Shown: piece by piece, positions 1 to 9,958 of the stretch | Position numbering within the stretch: position 1 is the stretch's first letter | Layout: each line of letters opens with the position of its first letter | NCBI GenBank assembly: GCA_050084985.1 | Contig: JBITNC010000001.1 | Span: 10,416,001 to 10,480,000, forward strand | Reading direction: 5' to 3' | DNA from: Nageia nagi | Lineage: Eukaryota; Pinophyta | Length of the DNA: 64,000 nt | Made by a program: the position numbers and the translations under genes | Notes under the pieces: generated by a model | The model's database searches: none | The model's input: the letters and a program-made list of their open reading frames with translations, nothing else | What the model was told of the DNA's origin: nothing

Positions 1-3000
1 CAAAATAACGGCTCAAAACAAAAATCCTAAGGGCACAACTGAAGAAAAGTGCCCGAATTTTAGCTTTAACCATATTGAACATGCTCCCATGGGGTCGGGG
101 TTAATGTATTTCATTCCCCATAGATGCCTTCCAGCGCCTGAGTTGGTAGATTTAGTAAAAAGGGGGTTTGATGCTACCTCGAGGACTGTCAAAAATCCTC
201 TTGGTAAAATTGTTCTCAGCCTGGACCCCCCTTCAATTGTAAAAGCTTTCAACCCGCCGCCACCTCAATCCACTCCCATGGCAGTGAATTGGGATATAAG
301 GCCAAGTGCTAATTTGAAAACAAATCTTCTAACTTGGCTAAACAAGAATGCAGAGGGTGCAATGAGTTTCAAAGAGGTCCCTCAGTCAGAAGTCTTGCTA
401 GCCAGTTTTAACACACATGCTCAGTTGTTACTGTCCATGTTGTCAATTGCTGCAGGAGAGCAATCTGACAGATATATTTCCCTGAGCAAGCTGACCATAG
501 CATATCTGATATCCCACCCCAGATCCCCCGTTATTTATAACTGGTCAGTTGCTATTTCAAATGGGATCTCCGAGCAGTTACGAAGAATAGAGGAAGGTTC
601 CCATTTTGCTTTCGTCTCATACCTAATTTGGTTATTCATTCATCAGAATTCTGATTATTTTTCTCAAATGACCCTGAATAAGCAAAGTGAGGACGGGTCC
701 CTCAAATCTATAGATAAATGGATTGAAGAGGTTAGAACGGGAGCTGATTATTACAATTTTGTAGAGCATTTTTTATTTCCAGCAATGAGTTTAATGGCTC
801 CGGCAATCCCAAGATTATCGGCAGCCTCCCAACTATACCTCAGGATGCCACATGGCGAGACAGGAGATTGGTTTTTTGCTGAGGAGGGGACTTTCATAAG
901 GTTGTACGGTTTTTCGGGGGCTCCATTTTTGCTACCTATTCATGTCACAGATTGGGTTTTTAGCATGGAGTTCGCCAGGCAGACGGACTACATAGATGCC
1001 AAGTACGGGACAGCGGGGAAGAAGAGGGTCACTTACAGCCTCCCACTTAGAGTCCATGATTTGGTGTTGCAGAGTAGGGGCGGAAGCGAGGGTCTAGAAC
1101 AAAAGCTTCTGGGGCTGAGACTTAAAAAGATAAACCAATTTTTGTTGTATGACCCGGAGGATATTTTCGGCAAGAAGTTGAGAAGCCAACCTAATTCTCC
1201 GGGCTTCAAGGCAGATATAAGGCCGGAGTTCGAGCAGTGGAGAAATCCAGCAAGTGAAGACCGGGTGATGCCCCGGAACTTGCTTTTAAAAGATTTATTG
1301 CCTCCATGGATGAGCTTTTATGAGAAGAAAGCCAATTTTGACCCTCAGACGGACTCCATCTCAAAAGCATCCCTGACTACCCTGAGGAGTCAAAAGTGGA
1401 GTGAAGAGAAAATTGCGGCATTTGTACGATACAGAGTTGAGTCCGGAAATAAGCTTTCTCCTTTGGAGTCCGATTTGGACGACAAATTTGAGGAGATGTG
1501 GCAGATTGAGCATCCTACGGATGTCTCATTGGATGATTCTTTAGCAAGTTTTGGTGGAGAGGAGCAGCAACAATAGTCAAAGAATCATCCGATGAGACAT
1601 TCGTAGGATGCTCAATCTGCCACATCTCCTCAAATTTGTCGTCCAAGTCGGATTCCAAAGGGGAAAGCTTATTTCCGGACTCCACTCTGTATTGTACAAA
1701 AGCCGCAATTTTCTCTTCACTCCACTTTTGACTCCTCAGGGTAGTCAGGGATGCTTTTGAGATGGAGTCCGTCTGAGGGTCAAAATTGGCTTTTGTTCTC
1801 ATAAAAGCTCATCCATGGAGGCAATAAATCTTTTAAAAGCAAGTTCCGGGGCGTCACCCTGTCTTCACTTGCTGGATTTCTCCACTGCTCGAACTCCGGC
1901 CTTATATCTGCCTTGAAGCCCGGAGGATTAGGTTGGCTTCTCAACTTCTTGCCGAAAATATCCTCCGGGTCATACAACAAAAATTGGTTTATCCTTTTAA
2001 GTCTCAGCCCCAGAAGCTTTTGTTCTAGACCCTCGCTTCCGCCCCTACTCTGCAACACCAAATCATGGACTCTAAGTGGGAGGCTGTAAGTGACCCTCTT
2101 CTTCGCCATTGTCCCGTACTTGGCATCTATGTAGTCCGTCTGCCTGGCGAACTCCATGCTAAAAACCCAATCTGTGACATGAATAGGTAGCAAAAATGGA
2201 GCCCCCGAAAAACCGTACAACCTTATGAAAGTCCCCTCCTTAGCAAAAAACCAATCTCCTGTCTCGCCATGTGGCATCCTGAGGTATAGTTGGGAGGTTG
2301 CCGATAATCTTGGGATTGCCGGAGCCATTAAACTCATTGCTGGAAATAAAAAATGCTCTACAAAATTGTAATAATCAGCTCCCGTTCTAACCTATTCAAT
2401 CCATTTATCTATAGATTTGAGGGACCCGTCCTCACTTTGCTTATTCAGGGTCATTTGAGAAAAATAATCAGAATTCTGATGAATGAATAACCAAATTAGG
2501 TATGAGACGAAAGCAAAATGGGAACCTTCCTCTATTCTTCGTAACTGCTCGGAGATCCCATTTGAAATAGCAACTGACCAGTTATAAATAACGGGGGATC
2601 TGGGGTGGGATATCAGATATGCTATGGTCAGCTTGCTCAGGGAAATATATCTGTCAGATTGCTCTCCTGCAGCAATTGACAACATGGACAATAACAACTG
2701 AGCATGTGTTAAAACTGGCTAGCAAGACTTCTGACTGAGGGACCTCATTGCACCCTCTGCATTCTTGTTTAGCCAAGCTAGAAGATTTGTTTTCAAATTA
2801 GCACTTGGCCTTGTATCCCAATTCACTGCCATGGGAGTGGATTGAGGTGGGGGCGGGTTGAAAGCTTTTACAATTGAAGGGGGGTCCAGGCTGAGAACAC
2901 TTGTACCAAGAGGATTTTTGACAGTCCTCGAGGTAGCATCAAACCCCCTTTTTACTAAATCTACCAACTCAGAGGCTGGAAGGCATCTATGGGGAATGAA

Positions 3001-3109
3001 ATACGTTAACCCCGACCCCATGGGAGCATGTGCAATATGGTTAAAGCTAAAATTCGGGCACTTTCCTTCAGCTGTGCCCTTAGGATTTTTGTTTTGAGCC
3101 GTTATTTTG
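1..3109. repeat. 1.5 kb inverted repeat (palindrome) formed by aORF copies A and B
   Basis: Bases 1-1542 are repeated in reverse complement at 1579-3109, leaving a 36-base loop (1543-1578). The arms differ by scattered substitutions (a few percent by eye) and by a 10-base deletion in arm B between short GAG direct repeats. Arm A continues to about 1573 before the strand switch, so the loop itself is ordinary aORF sequence. The left arm may continue beyond the window. Confidence 0.93.
2..1576 (+). CDS. aORF copy A, accessory protein of Tat/Ogre-like element, truncated at both ends
   Basis: The frame is open from base 2 to a TAG at 1574-1576 (524 codons) and is read from outside the window, so the Met at 89 is not the true start. 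It matches the aORF at 57365-58999 nearly residue for residue and has none of that copy's stops. The function is unknown. No gag, protease, RT, RNase H or integrase motif is visible in it. It looks like a globular domain with conserved stretches such as FIPHRCLPAPELVDLVK and GETGDWFFAEEGTFIRLYG. The C-terminal Pro-rich and coiled-coil regions seen in the other copy are missing, because the sequence folds back on itself at about 1573 and the TAG comes from the inverted strand. Family knowledge: Tat/Ogre elements often carry an extra ORF of unknown role next to gag-pol. Confidence 0.7.
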   Translation, partial: KITAQNKNPKGTTEEKCPNFSFNHIEHAPMGSGLMYFIPHRCLPAPELVDLVKRGFDATSRTVKNPLGKIVLSLDPPSIVKAFNPPPPQSTPMAVNWDIRPSANLKTNLLTWLNKNAEGAMSFKEVPQSEVLLASFNTHAQLLLSMLSIAAGEQSDRYISLSKLTIAYLISHPRSPVIYNWSVAISNGISEQLRRIEEGSHFAFVSYLIWLFIHQNSDYFSQMTLNKQSEDGSLKSIDKWIEEVRTGADYYNFVEHFLFPAMSLMAPAIPRLSAASQLYLRMPHGETGDWFFAEEGTFIRLYGFSGAPFLLPIHVTDWVFSMEFARQTDYIDAKYGTAGKKRVTYSLPLRVHDLVLQSRGGSEGLEQKLLGLRLKKINQFLLYDPEDIFGKKLRSQPNSPGFKADIRPEFEQWRNPASEDRVMPRNLLLKDLLPPWMSFYEKKANFDPQTDSISKASLTTLRSQKWSEEKIAAFVRYRVESGNKLSPLESDLDDKFEEMWQIEHPTDVSLDDSLASFGGEEQQQ

Positions 3110-3174
3110 GTGTCTTGCAGCAACTCCATTGAATCAATAACTCCTTTAGCGACTTTGGTTTGAGGGGGGGCCAT
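1579..3174 (-). pseudogene. aORF copy B (inverted), broken
   Basis: This is the minus-strand copy of the accessory ORF. The likely ATG is at 3174, matching the start of the copy at 57365 (MAPPQTKVAKG). It is broken by the 10-base deletion near 2748 (frameshift), by a Glu-to-stop change (GAATAG) near 2393, and by the fold-back junction at 1579 that removes the C-terminal half. It lies directly downstream, on minus, of the inverted pol block, with about 410 bases between the integrase stop at 3586 and this ATG. That is the normal order for the family. Function is unknown and it is not expected to make full-length protein. Confidence 0.8.
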
Positions 3175-3179
3175 GCTCA

Positions 3180-3585
3180 ATATTCTGAAATACTCTGCTT
3201 ACTCTGATCACTGCCGACAATATTCTGTGCTTCTTGCCTTTTGATCTTTAGCTCTCGTGAATTTGAAGTTTGGGTAAATTTGAAATGAACCGCCTTTGGC
3301 CCTTTTAAAATCAACTTCAAGGGTTAATGCACCGCCTTTTACTTGCGCGAAATAACTCCATCAGTACTTTCATTTATAACAGGTCTGATCTTTCTTGATT
3401 TTCTTGGAAATCTCGAGATTTGATACTGTTGATTTTCTCGGAAACTCCAATTCTGTCGACGCAAACGTGTTATTCCCATTAATATTTCACTGCTATTAAA
3501 TGACAAACAACAATCACACTTGCTTAAAATAAATGAACACAACACGCTATTTACAATGTGTACAAAATCATATCCTTTCTTTCGA
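3180..3585. other. pol-to-aORF spacer of T1
   Basis: About 400 bases of non-coding sequence between the integrase stop and the aORF start on minus. The same spacer occurs at 56951-57364 in T2, so it is a genuine part of the element. Short open frames in it are not conserved in frame between the copies. Confidence 0.6.
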
Positions 3586-5760
3586 TCAATCTCCCGCACA
3601 TGCGGGTTTATAACGCTTTAAATGCTACCCATTTACCAAGATCGGCAGCCGCCACCCGTTCAATTTCGCTATTTCAAATGAGTTTTTTCCCGCGCATCTG
3701 GCTATCATGTAAGGTCCGAACCATAAGGACTCAACTTTTTATGTTTCCCTGCCTTAGCTCTGTCCTCATCCCATTTCAATACCAGATCTCCCTCATTAAA
3801 ATTTTCCGGAGTGGCTTTTCAGTTATCAAACCATTTCTTAACTATTTCATTTCTGTTTTGCAAATTTTGATATGATTGGTTCCGGAGTTCTTCCAAGTGT
3901 AATAATTCGTTCATGCGGACTTGTAGTGGTTCAAAATCTTCCCCATACTCCTGTAAAATTTTCAAAGCCGGAAGCTCAAAATGACTTGGTCATACAACCC
4001 TTTTACCGTACACTAATGTATACGGGCTGGCCTTAATAGCTAGCTTCATTGTGATCCTGTCTGCCCACAAAGCCCAATTGAGCTTTTCATGCCAAGTCCG
4101 GGGATTATCTTCCACTGTTCTTTTGAGAATCCGGATCAAATTCTTGTTCGTAGACTCAGCCAGCCCATTACCCTTAGGGTAATAATTCGAAGACGTCTTC
4201 CAATAGATACCAAACCTCATGGCAAAATCAGTAACCTCTGCCCCCACAAATGCTAAGCCATTATCTGAAATGATGTTTGGGGAATACCATACCTGGTGAT
4301 TAATTTCTCAATAAATTTTAGAACGGTCTTCTGATTTGCTTCCTTTACAGCCTCTGCTTCTGCCCATCTGGTGAAAAAGTCTTTAGCGGTGAGAATGAAT
4401 TTGTGCCCAAACGACGAATTGGGATTAATAACTCCAATAAAATCCAATCCCCATTGTTGAAAAGGTTCTTCGGCTTGAATTGGTTCTAGCGGTAACGCTG
4501 CACTTCTCTTCCTTCCCACAAATCTCTGACATTTCTCACAGCTCTGGGATTTTGCAAAGGCTTCTTTAAACATAGTAGGCCAATAATATCCAGCTTGGAT
4601 GATCTTACTCACCATTGTGTATCCCGAATAATGACCTCCGGATATTGCAGAATGAAATTCTTCGATCAGCTTTGCTGTCTTTGTCATGGGTACGTATCTC
4701 AACAAAACACCATCATGATTCCTTCTATACAGTACTTGATCTATCTCTGTGTAATTTTGAGCGTGTATTCTGAACCGCCTCCTCTGGGACGCATTCATGT
4801 TAACAGGGAGCTTCCCGGACTCAAAATATCTGCTTAATTGATCCATCCAATCATATGTTGTGTTCTCATATCTTGGCTCCGGGGTTTCTTGTTCGATAAA
4901 ACATATCATCCCTTCATCCGGTGGCGTGGATTTTTCAAGCTGCTCACAAAGCGCTCTTCCTTTTATGAGCTTGGTAGGCCGAATCTCTACATCATACTTG
5001 AGGATTTTCGAAATCCAACCGGGTCTTCCTTCCGCAATTTCTCCCTGCATAATGTAAGATCTAACATCTGGATGAATGGTGAGGATCAAAACCTTACTCT
5101 GAGCTACATAATGCTTCAATTTACCAAGACTTTAAGAATCGCCAACACGTGTTTTTCAATGCATAATGTAAGATCTAACATCTGGATGAATGGTTAGGAT
5201 CAAAACCTTACTCTGAGCTACATAATGCTTCAATTTACCAAGAGCTTTAAGAATCGCCAACACTTGTTTTTCAATAAATGTGTACTTTTCCTCAATTACT
5301 CAAGGTCTGACTGAAAAATGCAATAGGGTATTCTTTGTTTCTTTCATACCTCTGTGTTAAGACAATTGCTACACTGGTATCAGAACCATAAGCATACAGA
5401 ATAAACTCTTTGCTAAAGTCTGGGTTTCTTAGTACAGGAGCTTTAGTAATTACCGCCTTGATTTTTTGAAAAGCTTCTTTACCTTCTTCAGTCCACACAA
5501 AAGGAGTATCTTTTTTTAACATCCGGGTGATGGGTTTGATAATACTTGAGAAATCCTGAATGAATCTCCTGACAAAATTAATCTGACCAAGAAAGGACTG
5601 CAGGGACTTCTTATTGGACGGAACAACTAAGTCATTTATCGCTTTAATCCTATCCGGATCAACAGCCCAACCTTCTTTTGAAATAACATGACCCAGTAAT
5701 TTTCCCTCATCTACTGCAAAAACTGACTTTTTAGGGTTCAAAGATATGCCATACCCTTTA
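3586..5760 (-). pseudogene. pol: Ty3/gypsy pol fragment: RT thumb, RNase H, integrase
   Basis: Read on minus from 5760 to a TGA at 3586-3588. The RT end and RNase H start lie at 5741-5292 (GKLLGHVISKEG, then WTEEGKEAFQKIKAVI, the usual start of a gypsy RNase H). Integrase covers about 4740-3586. It has an H2C2 zinc finger (HSAISGGHYS ... CEKC), a first catalytic Asp in QWGLDFIG, a second in SDNGLAF near 4270, the Glu in GNGLAESTNKN, and a C-terminal LWFGPYMI module of GPY/F type near 3715-3700. Breaks are a 1-base frameshift just before SDNG, a tandem duplication inside RNase H (5047-5275), a stop near 3818 and a frameshift before the GPY/F module. The RT catalytic half is missing because the block is cut at about 5756-5761, where an LTR begins on the opposite strand. 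Confidence 0.88.
5047..5275. repeat. 114-bp tandem duplication inside RNase H
   Basis: Bases 5047-5160 and 5161-5275 are near-identical copies beginning GCATAATGTAAGATC. The second has one extra base (AGAGCTTT against AGACTTT). One unit of 114 bases would keep the frame, but the extra base disrupts it. Confidence 0.9.
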
Positions 5761-6245
5761 CATTTGTTCTCTAAGACCGGTAGTTTTTATCAGTAATATG
5801 ATATCATCTTGACCTTTCTTGTCTAGCACTTGTAATTGTTATTCTTAATTAGGTTACATTGTGGTAGCTTGGCATGTTTCCTGGATGATAATTACGAGCT
5901 GTTAGCATAACTGTGTCTGCATACATGGTAGAGTAAAGCTGGGAAACTACTAGAGAGTGAGAGCTTGTACTGTAGCTGCTACACTAGATTCAGGCCAAGG
6001 TTTCACACCCTGTGAAAGCCCGCGCTGAACTAGTGATTCACCTTTACTTTCTCTCTTGTTACCCTAAGCCCTTTGCTTAAATTCTTCGCACTCTACTCCT
6101 TTTATTTTCTTTCCTGTTACTTCTCTTATACCCAATAGATAAGGAACCGGCCTTCTCCGGAGATCAGACTGTCACCATAGTCTGATCTTGATTTACTTTG
6201 GTTGAGATTGTTCATGGCGCATATATTACACAATCCTAATCAACA
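5756..6245 (+). repeat. LTR 3' portion of T1
   Basis: About 490 bases matching the last part of the T2 right LTR (from about 61878 to 62367), including TAGAGAGTGAGAGCTTG and the terminus CCTAATCAACA. It begins abruptly at the RT sequence on the opposite strand (5756-5761), so the LTR's own start is missing. It is followed by GGTAG (6246-6250), a candidate target-duplication half whose partner lies outside the window. Confidence 0.85.
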
Positions 6246-6507
6246 GGTAGTATGGGCGTCATGAATATAAATGATGCACCCACAAAAACAGAGAAGAGTA
6301 TGGGCATCAGTGAAAAAGTACAAAAAGGGATTTGTCTCGGTTAAGGAAGCAAATCTTGAGTATTTGACATTCAACTGAGGTTCTGCAGCATACTAAATCC
6401 AGTAGGTGTAACAGTAGATGGATAGTACAAGCGGTCAGTAGCCATTGGTATTCAAAATTCTGTCGGAATTCAAACTATGGAACATTGAATTCCTTCATTC
6501 TCCCCCT
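6246..6507 (-). repeat. C0 3' LTR remnant with polypurine tract
   Basis: Downstream of the RNase H on minus lies the tract AAGGGGGAGAA, then TGAAGGAATTCAATG, the expected TG start of a 3' LTR. It is cut at 6246 by the end of T1. The matching 5' LTR copy could not be aligned by eye. Confidence 0.5.
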
Positions 6508-7464
6508 TAATGTGAATGGGTTCAATTCCAAGTTGATGTCGAAGACTAAGGAATTGATCCTTAAGTAGAGCCTTGGTGTAAATGTCAGCAAGTTGATCTT
6601 TAGACTTACAAAATGTGAATTCCACAAATCCATCAATCACTAGGTCTTGCATAAAATGATGTCAGATGTGTATATGCTTGCTCCTGATGTGAAACATCGG
6701 GTTCTTGGTCATAGCAATGGTGTTGGTGTTGTCACAATGAATGGGAATGGGCAGGGGAGGTGCCAAACCCAAGTCTTCAAACAACTGAGCCATCCAAATG
6801 GCTTGAGTGCAAGCAGAGGAGGCAACCATGTATTCTGCTTCAAGAGTGGAAAGAGCAACAATTTGTTGCTTTCTTGCTGCTCCATGAAATAAGAGAGCTG
6901 AAAAAGAAGGAAGCATATTTGAAGGTGCTTTTTCTATCATCAAGGCTTCTGGCCCAATCAACATCGGTATGGGCCTCTAGGGTGTCAACATCAAAGGATT
7001 TATACCATAGACCAAATTGTTTGGTACCACTGACATACTAGAGGATCCTCTTAGCGACTTTCCAATGAGATTCATGTGGAGAGTGCATGAATCGAGCCAC
7101 AAGGCTAACTACATACATGATATCCGGTCGGGTGGCAGTGAGATACATCAGAATGGCAACAAGTGATCGATACAAGGTGGCATCCACGAGGAGTAGAATC
7201 CTCTTTCATGAGTTTGGTGCCAAGCACTACTGGAGTGTCAACAGGTTTGCAATCATTCATGGAAAACTTGGCAAGCATGTCAAAGGATGACTGTTGAATT
7301 TGCATACCAAGAAAGTATTGCATGTCACCCAAATCACTCATCTCAAACTTCTTAATCATGGCAGTTTTGAATGTATGCAACATGGAAGAGGAAGTGCTTA
7401 TGAAGATAATATCATCAACATACAAACAAATGATGATGAAATCATGGACAGATACCTTAGTGTA
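6470..7464 (-). pseudogene. pol: copia RT (C-half) and RNase H of C0
   Basis: The RT active-site motif LYVDDIIF lies near 7425 on minus, followed by EMSDLGDMQYFLGMQI, the standard copia RT C-terminus. RNase H follows with LSTLEAEYMVASSA and CDNTNTIAM (near 6740), ending at QLADIYTKAL near 6590. The frame is broken several times: Lys-Gly substitutions and a frameshift near 7210-7230, a break between 7105 and 6964, and a shift near 6650. The N-half of the same RT lies at 16121-16466, separated by L1. Confidence 0.85.
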
Positions 7465-9547
7465 TGTTGGGATGCTTTTTTTTCCTACAGGAGATCCTCT
7501 GAAAATCGCGTTCGAAACTTAGGAGATCCCAAGCAACATAGTTGGGAATGTGCTACCAATTCCCCCGTTTGGAAAGGACTTTGTACCTCCAAGGCTCTTG
7601 TCGAAACAACTTACTCAGTGACCTAACATTACGACATTCAAGGTGTGTCCGCCAAGCTTGTTCTTGGTCTAGGGATAGATAAAGAAAGTGCAGTATCCCT
7701 ATTTGAAATCAGCCTCAATAGTAGCATGTTAACCAACAATGTTTTATTCTTTGATGTATAGAGTTTATTCAGAACCTTTGTGTGTGGATTTAACGATTGT
7801 ATTTGGTTTGAAAGCATAAAGGTAATACAGTAAAAGGTGAAGGACAACACCTTGGAGAAAGAAAGGATACTTGGTCAGATGTGAGTTTGAGGTTCATTGA
7901 CGGGAAAGTGTCTAAGAGTTAATCTCTTCCGAATCAGTTAAGGACTCTTCATCCAATTCATCCAACCTTGCAAGCAAACAATTTGACGTTCGAATTGCTT
8001 CAAAGAGGAGCAAAGAGGAACATCAAATGGATGGAAACAGAAAGTTTCAAAATGAAAGGATCATGGTTTTGGATAAAGGACCTAACAAGATGTCATAAAA
8101 GTAGAAACTGACATAGAATACCCAATCAACTTGCGTGTTAAGGATCAAGCAACAAACATAGGTAAGCTTCAAGCACTTTTTAAAATTTTTCAGAGATAAC
8201 TTCCATAAAGCTTGAAAGCTTTGAAAGGAATAAAATGAAAGTTCACAAACCCACTATGGGTGCCCTCAAAGAATCAATCCATAACACCAATATGAAAAGT
8301 ATCAAATTTAAGTCTTTGCATTAACCACTTTGTATTAGATTTTGACAAAGGAGGTGCCAAGATTTACAATAAGCTCTCAATTCTCAAAATATCTCTCTTC
8401 AAAAAATGAAGTGTTTGCTTCAGAATGAAGTCCTTACAATAATGAGACCTTTGGTCTCTTACTTAGACTTTTGGAAACTCAAAGTGACTTTTGAAATCCT
8501 AGAAATGAGCTCCAAAACCCTAATCTCTAATTGCTGAATTAAAAGCTAATTACAAGCTAATTGAAAATGCTAATTGAGATTACAATTGGACTTAGTGGAA
8601 ATCCACTAAGTTAGCGAATATTTGACTTACATATCAAAATTTTGCCAAAATAGACCCCTTTCTATTCTGGTGATGGGAGGAAGATGGCTTGTACATTTGT
8701 TGCAATTTTAGCCTCAAAATCATCTCCCATGAACGCTTCTACATTTCTGATGGCTTGGTGGATAGTCTGGAGGACTCCTTCGTTTGGTAGTAGGTGCTCC
8801 AGGATGGCTTTATTGGTTTTGACCATTTCCATGCACCATGCGGCAAGTCTAACTCCTCCTTTCATCTGTTTTCTCATCTAAAATGTTTTGTGCAACTAAT
8901 GCCCAATTATCCTTGTTTAATTGAACAATACAGAGTTAGAAGTCTCCTAACAAGCTTTTGGCACTTTCTAAGCAAATAAGGAGATTTTGGAAAATTTGGA
9001 TTTTACTTTAAATGTGCCATCATCGAAAGTGCCAAACTTTGCAAGGTTCAAGGCCTTTTGAGTGAGTTTGGGATAACACAAAGGTAACTGACTCAAAGAA
9101 AAATGCTTTGGCAAGAATTTGGGACTTTTGGAGAATTTTCAAATTTTGGCCCAAAAAGTCGACTTTTTCAATAGAAAAAAAGGTGAAATTTGGCAAACTT
9201 GCCAAATGGTGTCGAAATCAAGTTTTAACACCTTAGATAATTGGGGAATGAGTGTGGAAGGTGTTTTAAACTTTGAAATGGCCAAAACGGACTTCAAAAA
9301 CACTTTTGGAGTTTTTGAAAAAATTTCTAGATTTTTTTGAAGAAATGAGTATTTTGGGCACTCAGATCTTGGATCATATGTATTTTTTTTGTTTTTTTGC
9401 TGAAAATAAAAGTTGATCACAAGAATAAAGGGTATCCAAAAAAGTGATCAAACTTGAAATTTGGAAAAATAAATTTTCAAGTGTTTGAGGCTTGGAAAAA
9501 TGGGGTTTTGGTATGAAAAATCCTCAAAACTTGAAAAATGGAGTTCA
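7465..9547. other. left part of L1, no recognised gene
   Basis: About 2.1 kb, AT-rich with a G-poor rightward trend. No LTR, tRNA or conserved domain is recognised. The only coding-like piece is a 71-residue frame on minus at 8662-8877, listed separately. Confidence 0.5.
8662..8877 (-). CDS. 71-residue hypothetical ORF in L1
   Basis: A short minus-strand frame (MRKQMKGGVRLAAWCMEMVK at the start) with a plausible amino-acid mix and an amphipathic look (MVKTNKAILEHLL, IHQAIRNVEAFMGDDF). It resembles no family I can name. It could be a remnant of a gag-like protein of L1, since it lies near one end of that element. The frame upstream of the Met is closed, and no partner frame continues it convincingly. 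Chance openness in AT-rich DNA is a real alternative. Confidence 0.25.
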   Translation of the reverse strand: MRKQMKGGVRLAAWCMEMVKTNKAILEHLLPNEGVLQTIHQAIRNVEAFMGDDFEAKIATNVQAIFLPSPE

Positions 9548-9564
9548 TGTGGGATCATAGTAGT

Positions 9565-9660
9565 AAATCTCGGACTCGGCTCGGACTCGCCGAGGCCCAC
9601 TCGGACTCGAGACTCGGGACTCGGCAAAAAAATCGGCCAGACTCGGCAAAAACTCGGCAA
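9565..9660. promoter_or_regulatory. hAT left subterminal repeats (CTCGG motifs)
   Basis: A GC-rich cluster of ACTCGG/GACTCG/CCGAG hexamers just inside the terminal inverted repeat, in sharp contrast to the AT-rich flanks. hAT transposases are known to bind short subterminal repeats through the BED domain, so this is the probable binding region next to the gene's 3' end. Confidence 0.65.
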
Positions 9661-9958
9661 AAGAAAAAATAAAAAAATATGTATTTTTTCACTGAAAACA
9701 TAAGTTTTTTCAATTGCATATTACTTATTATTGTTATTAGTGTCTTCTAGAAGCCTACTTACTCAACATCAACATTATACAATTTACAATATACACAATT
9801 ACGAATAAGAAAAAACGAATAGGAAGGGGCATATGTTTATATTCATCAAAATGTTAAAACTTCAAAGTTCACAATACAAAATGTGCCTATGAGGCTAAGA
9901 TGGCTACAAAATACAAAAGCACACAATCTAATATCTAATTCTATGATGGCTGAAAACT

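Larger units (their letters stand above)
1..6245. mobile_element. T1: rearranged Tat/Ogre-like Ty3/gypsy retrotransposon (left end outside window)
   Basis: Three blocks of one family are joined in conflicting orientation. They are the aORF on + (1-1573), an inverted block running aORF, integrase, RNase H, RT on minus (1579-5760), and the terminal part of an LTR on + (5756-6245). The second copy of the family at 55456-62367 shows the normal order gag, pol, aORF, tandem repeats, LTR on one strand, so T1 must be inverted internally. The LTR end (CCTAATCAACA) at 6245 abuts sequence of copia element C0, so T1 appears inserted in C0's 3' LTR. The left end and its target duplication lie outside the window. 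Assignment to Tat/Ogre rests on gypsy pol plus an extra ORF and 3' tandem repeats. Confidence 0.75.

Noticed and set aside
13-252. Antisense frames over the aORF (also 2858-3097)
   Set aside because: Shadow frames. The sense frame is conserved in three copies and is much longer.
3339-3599. 86-residue minus frame between integrase and aORF of T1
   Set aside because: The homologous spacer in T2 (56951-57364) does not keep the frame, and the sequence begins after the integrase stop.
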